The notes under the pieces are model-generated. The model worked only from the letters and a program-made list of their open reading frames with translations, did no database searches and was not told the origin of the DNA. Position numbers and translations under genes: made by a program. From the NCBI GenBank assembly GCA_040403075.1, contig JBBALJ010000116.1, positions 1 through 8,781 of the forward strand: a DNA stretch of 8,781 nucleotides, in the 5' to 3' direction. Shown here piece by piece: positions 6,435-8,781 of this stretch. This stretch comes from RGVD01 sp040403075 (lineage in GTDB: Bacteria; Bacteroidota; Bacteroidia; UKL13-3). The stretch's first letter is position 1; each line of letters begins with the position of its first letter.

Positions 6435-7919
6435 TTAATTTCCCTTCCTTTTAAGGAACCAATTGCTCTGTTCAGCCCCATTTTTAACATGGTTTTGCTT
6501 ATTTTCATTCTGATAAAAAAGCTGGCCAGAGGCAAAAACGGCTGCTTGGGCATGTCCTTCTGAAGATTTTTCTAATAAATCTGGAGTGAAATATTTTTCA
6601 ATAAACTTAGTATCAAAGTTGGCTGTAATGAATGCTTCATGTTGCATCACAAATCTACCAAAAGGCAAAGTAGTTTCTATTCCAGTCAATTGATAATCAT
6701 CTATAGCCCTGATCATTCTAAGCATAGCCTCTTCCCTATCTTTACCAAAAGTGATAAGTTTTGCAATCATTGGATCGTATTGAATAGGTATATCCATACC
6801 TGCTTCAAAACTATCATCTACTCGCACACCATAGCCTTGAGGGATTTTATAAGATTGAAGTCTTCCGATATCTGGCAAGAAATTATTGGCTGGATCCTCT
6901 GCACAAACCCTTAATTCAATGGCATGTCCATGGATTTTCAAATCTTCTTGGCTATAACCTAATGCTTCTCCTCTAGCTATTCTGATTTGCTCTTTAACAA
7001 GATCAAGTCCAACTATTTGTTCTGTTACTGGATGTTCAACTTGCAAACGGGTGTTCATTTCTAGAAAATAAAAATTAAGTTTTTCATCTACTAAAAATTC
7101 AACAGTACCAGCACCCACATAATTACAGGCTTTGGCTACATTCACAGCGGCCTCGCCCATTCTTGCCCTAACCTCTTCGGTTAAACAAGCCGATGGGGCT
7201 TCTTCAACCAACTTTTGGTGTCTACGTTGTATACTGCATTCTCTTTCAAACAAATGCACAATATTACCATGGGTATCCCCTAGTATTTGAAATTCAATAT
7301 GACGTGGAGAGCCCACATATTTCTCTATAAAAACAGCATCATCTCCAAAAGCAGATTTAGCTTCCGATTGAGCCATTTTAATTTGTTCTTCAAACTCAGT
7401 TTCTTTTTCAACCACACGCATTCCCTTTCCTCCCCCTCCAGCACTTGCTTTAATTAATACAGGATAACCAATCTGAGCAGCAATTACCTTGGCTTCAGCT
7501 ACATCCTTAACTGCTTCCTTTGTACCAGGCACCATAGGCACATTAAATTTTGCCACCGCATTTTTAGCTGAAATTTTTCCTCCCATCAAATCCATACTTT
7601 CAGCACTGGGGCCAATAAAGGTTAGGCCTGCTTCCTTTACCCTGCGAGCAAAGTGTGCATTTTCACTCAAAAATCCATAGCCAGGATGAATGGCATCTGC
7701 TCCTAATCTCAAAGCAGTTTCGATAATTTTATCACCTAATAAATAACTTTGGTTGCTAGGCGGAGGACCTATACAAACAGCCTCATCAGCATATCTTACG
7801 TGGAGAGCCTTCCTATCGGCTTCACTGTATACAGCAACCGTTTTAATACCCATTTCCTTGGCTGTACGCATTACCCTTAGGGCAATTTCGCCTCTATTAG
7901 CTATTAGTATTTTCTTCAT
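6435..7919 (-). CDS. accC: Biotin carboxylase subunit of acetyl-/acyl-CoA carboxylase
   Basis: A 494-residue cytoplasmic ATP-grasp enzyme that carboxylates biotin on its carrier protein using ATP and bicarbonate, feeding malonyl-CoA (or methylmalonyl-CoA) formation. The N-terminus KKILIANRGEIALRVM is diagnostic. Other signs are HPGYGFLSENA (78-88), the glycine-rich ATP loop KASAGGGGKGMR (157-168), QRRHQK (231-236), and EMNTRLQVEHPVTE (287-300) with E287, N289, R291 and catalytic E295. R337 in ELRVCAEDP matches E. coli R338. It is about 45 residues longer than E. coli AccC (449), with a polar tail ending SNWFLKRKGN and no biotin-attachment motif, so the carrier must be separate. That length is usual for the acyl/propionyl-CoA carboxylase type in Bacteroidota, so acetyl versus propionyl use is open. 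The ATG at 7919 fits the family start; an ATG at 7949 would add ten atypical residues. No accB or carboxyltransferase gene is adjacent. Confidence 0.95.
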   Translation of the reverse strand: MKKILIANRGEIALRVMRTAKEMGIKTVAVYSEADRKALHVRYADEAVCIGPPPSNQSYLLGDKIIETALRLGADAIHPGYGFLSENAHFARRVKEAGLTFIGPSAESMDLMGGKISAKNAVAKFNVPMVPGTKEAVKDVAEAKVIAAQIGYPVLIKASAGGGGKGMRVVEKETEFEEQIKMAQSEAKSAFGDDAVFIEKYVGSPRHIEFQILGDTHGNIVHLFERECSIQRRHQKLVEEAPSACLTEEVRARMGEAAVNVAKACNYVGAGTVEFLVDEKLNFYFLEMNTRLQVEHPVTEQIVGLDLVKEQIRIARGEALGYSQEDLKIHGHAIELRVCAEDPANNFLPDIGRLQSYKIPQGYGVRVDDSFEAGMDIPIQYDPMIAKLITFGKDREEAMLRMIRAIDDYQLTGIETTLPFGRFVMQHEAFITANFDTKFIEKYFTPDLLEKSSEGHAQAAVFASGQLFYQNENKQNHVKNGAEQSNWFLKRKGN

Positions 7920-7998
7920 GATTGATGCGAATATAAAATTATTACCCAATTAACTACTTGAGTAATGTCAACAGGTACTTTATGAGATTATTTATCAA

Positions 7999-8381
7999 TT
8001 ACTTCTCATAAAATTCGATAGGCAGCAAATCGGGGTCGGAGATAAATGTGAATCGCTTTCCTGTAAATTCATCAAGACGAATGGGCTCAGGAATGATTTG
8101 TTTTTCAATCATTTTATTTACTACTTCATCCAGATTGTTTACTTCAAATGCCAAGTGCCTTAATCCCATTGCCTCTGGTCTTGATGGACGTGAAGGTGGA
8201 TTGGGAAAGGAAAACAATTCAAGCACATATTCTCCATGTATAGCTAAATCGAGTTTGTAGGATTGTCTTTCAGCCCTATAACCTCACGAATGATTGAGAA
8301 GCCTAGCACCTCAGTATAAAAGCTCTTGGATCTTTGATAATCAGAACAAATAATGGCAATATGGTGAACTTTATTTATCAT
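7999..8381 (-). pseudogene. VOC-family protein (YaeR/GloA2-like), frameshifted by one base
   Basis: A glyoxalase-fold metalloprotein resembling E. coli YaeR (129 residues). The gene starts at the ATG at 8381 with MINKVHHIAIICSD and reads to FSIIREV, then loses frame. The second part, in another frame, continues YRAERQSYKLDLAIHGEY and on to LELFSFPNPP, GLRHLAFEV, KRFTFISDPD and PIEFYEK, ending at 7999. Inserting one base between 8280 and 8281 gives a clean 127-residue protein with all four expected metal ligands: H7, E55, H76 and E123, placed as in glyoxalase I. The intact motifs on both sides argue that the break is either very recent or a sequence error, so the true gene may be functional. 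The substrate is unknown. It begins 11 bases after the stop of the beta-lactamase-like gene and is probably in its operon. Confidence 0.88.
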
Positions 8382-8392
8382 CTTAATGGTGT

Positions 8393-8781
8393 TTAAAATA
8401 ACAAGTCCAATATCCTATTTCTTATAGCCCTTAAGTTATTGGTTTCCGAATTTGATAAGAAAATAAAAGTAATGTCTTTTTCAAGAATTCGATAAATTAC
8501 ATGCACATTACCTGGATGACCTCCTGTGTGATAAAGCAATTTTCCTGCGGATGTGCTTTTAACAAACCATCCAAAACCATAACTTACATTATCCCTAACA
8601 AAAATGCTTGAATCCATTGTCAATGCTTGCAAATGGCAAGGCAACAAAGTGCAATTTTTTAAGACATTGCTCCAAATAGCTAAATCTTTAGCTGTTGTTA
8701 CCAAGGAACCATCACCATAAAAATCACCTAAGTAAGAAACAAAATTATATTTCGGCTGTAGGTGTGCGTATTCCAATTTAC
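8393..8781 (-). CDS. Serine beta-lactamase-like hydrolase, C-terminal fragment (cut by window edge)
   Basis: The last 129 or so residues of a beta-lactamase-related serine hydrolase (class C/penicillin-binding fold). Seen: GDGSLVTTAKDLAIWSNVL, typical of the helical region before the third active-site box; YGFGWFVK; then LLYHTGGHPGNVHVIYRI, where HTGG stands for the KTG-type box; and ITFIFLSNSET, the closing strand. The SxxK and YxN boxes lie upstream, beyond the window. The frame is open to the window end, so the start is not seen; a TTG at 8776 is only an internal Leu codon. The substrate could be a peptide, an ester or a cell-wall component; this family is broad and resistance should not be assumed. 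The VOC gene follows 11 bases later. Confidence 0.85.
   Translation of the reverse strand, partial: KLEYAHLQPKYNFVSYLGDFYGDGSLVTTAKDLAIWSNVLKNCTLLPCHLQALTMDSSIFVRDNVSYGFGWFVKSTSAGKLLYHTGGHPGNVHVIYRILEKDITFIFLSNSETNNLRAIRNRILDLLF

Noticed and set aside
7920..7949. A ten-residue N-terminal extension of AccC starting at an upstream ATG.
   Set aside because: The family begins at KKILIANRGEIA, which has its own ATG at 7919; the extra residues do not match the family.

Overview
The window comes from an AT-rich bacterial genome, most likely Bacteroidota. The evidence is a GH97 (SusB-type) glucosidase with a Bacteroidota-style signal peptide, a MKK...SC lipoprotein, a long (about 494-residue) biotin carboxylase, no clear Shine-Dalgarno sequences, and one exact TAnnTTTG promoter box. 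The 100-N gap shows that this is a draft scaffold, possibly from a metagenome. Family calls rest on motifs read by eye.

Layout. Positions 66-2180 (+) hold a secreted GH97 alpha-glucosidase with the complete inverting-type glutamate set, closed by a strong terminator hairpin at 2197-2238. A 27-base GC-rich patch (2361-2387) lies in the convergent spacer. Everything after that is on the minus strand. In coordinate order these are an orphan lipoprotein (2402-3016), a group III truncated haemoglobin (3212-3577), a UvrD/PcrA helicase (3582-6016, split by the gap), a 62-residue membrane protein (6071-6259), a biotin carboxylase AccC (6435-7919), a YaeR/GloA2-like VOC protein with a one-base frameshift (7999-8381), and the C-terminal end of a serine beta-lactamase-like hydrolase that runs off the window (8393-8781). 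No stretch longer than 300 bases lacks a gene. The spacers 3017-3211 and 6260-6434 are AT-rich and show no gene; the second carries a candidate promoter.

How the genes relate. In the direction of transcription the minus-strand genes run hydrolase, VOC protein, accC, small membrane protein, helicase, globin. The hydrolase/VOC pair (11 bases apart) and the helicase/globin pair (4 bases apart) look co-transcribed. The small membrane gene probably starts a unit with the helicase. The genes otherwise read as housekeeping and metabolic functions, not as a defence or mobile system.

The two most useful observations concern sequence integrity. First, identical 55-base copies flank the exactly 100-N gap. 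Removing one copy plus the Ns restores a single 759-residue helicase frame, so the 'gap' looks like an assembly-graph overlap and not missing DNA. Second, the VOC gene needs one inserted base near 8280/8281 to give a full 127-residue protein. I did not find a convincing undescribed system here.
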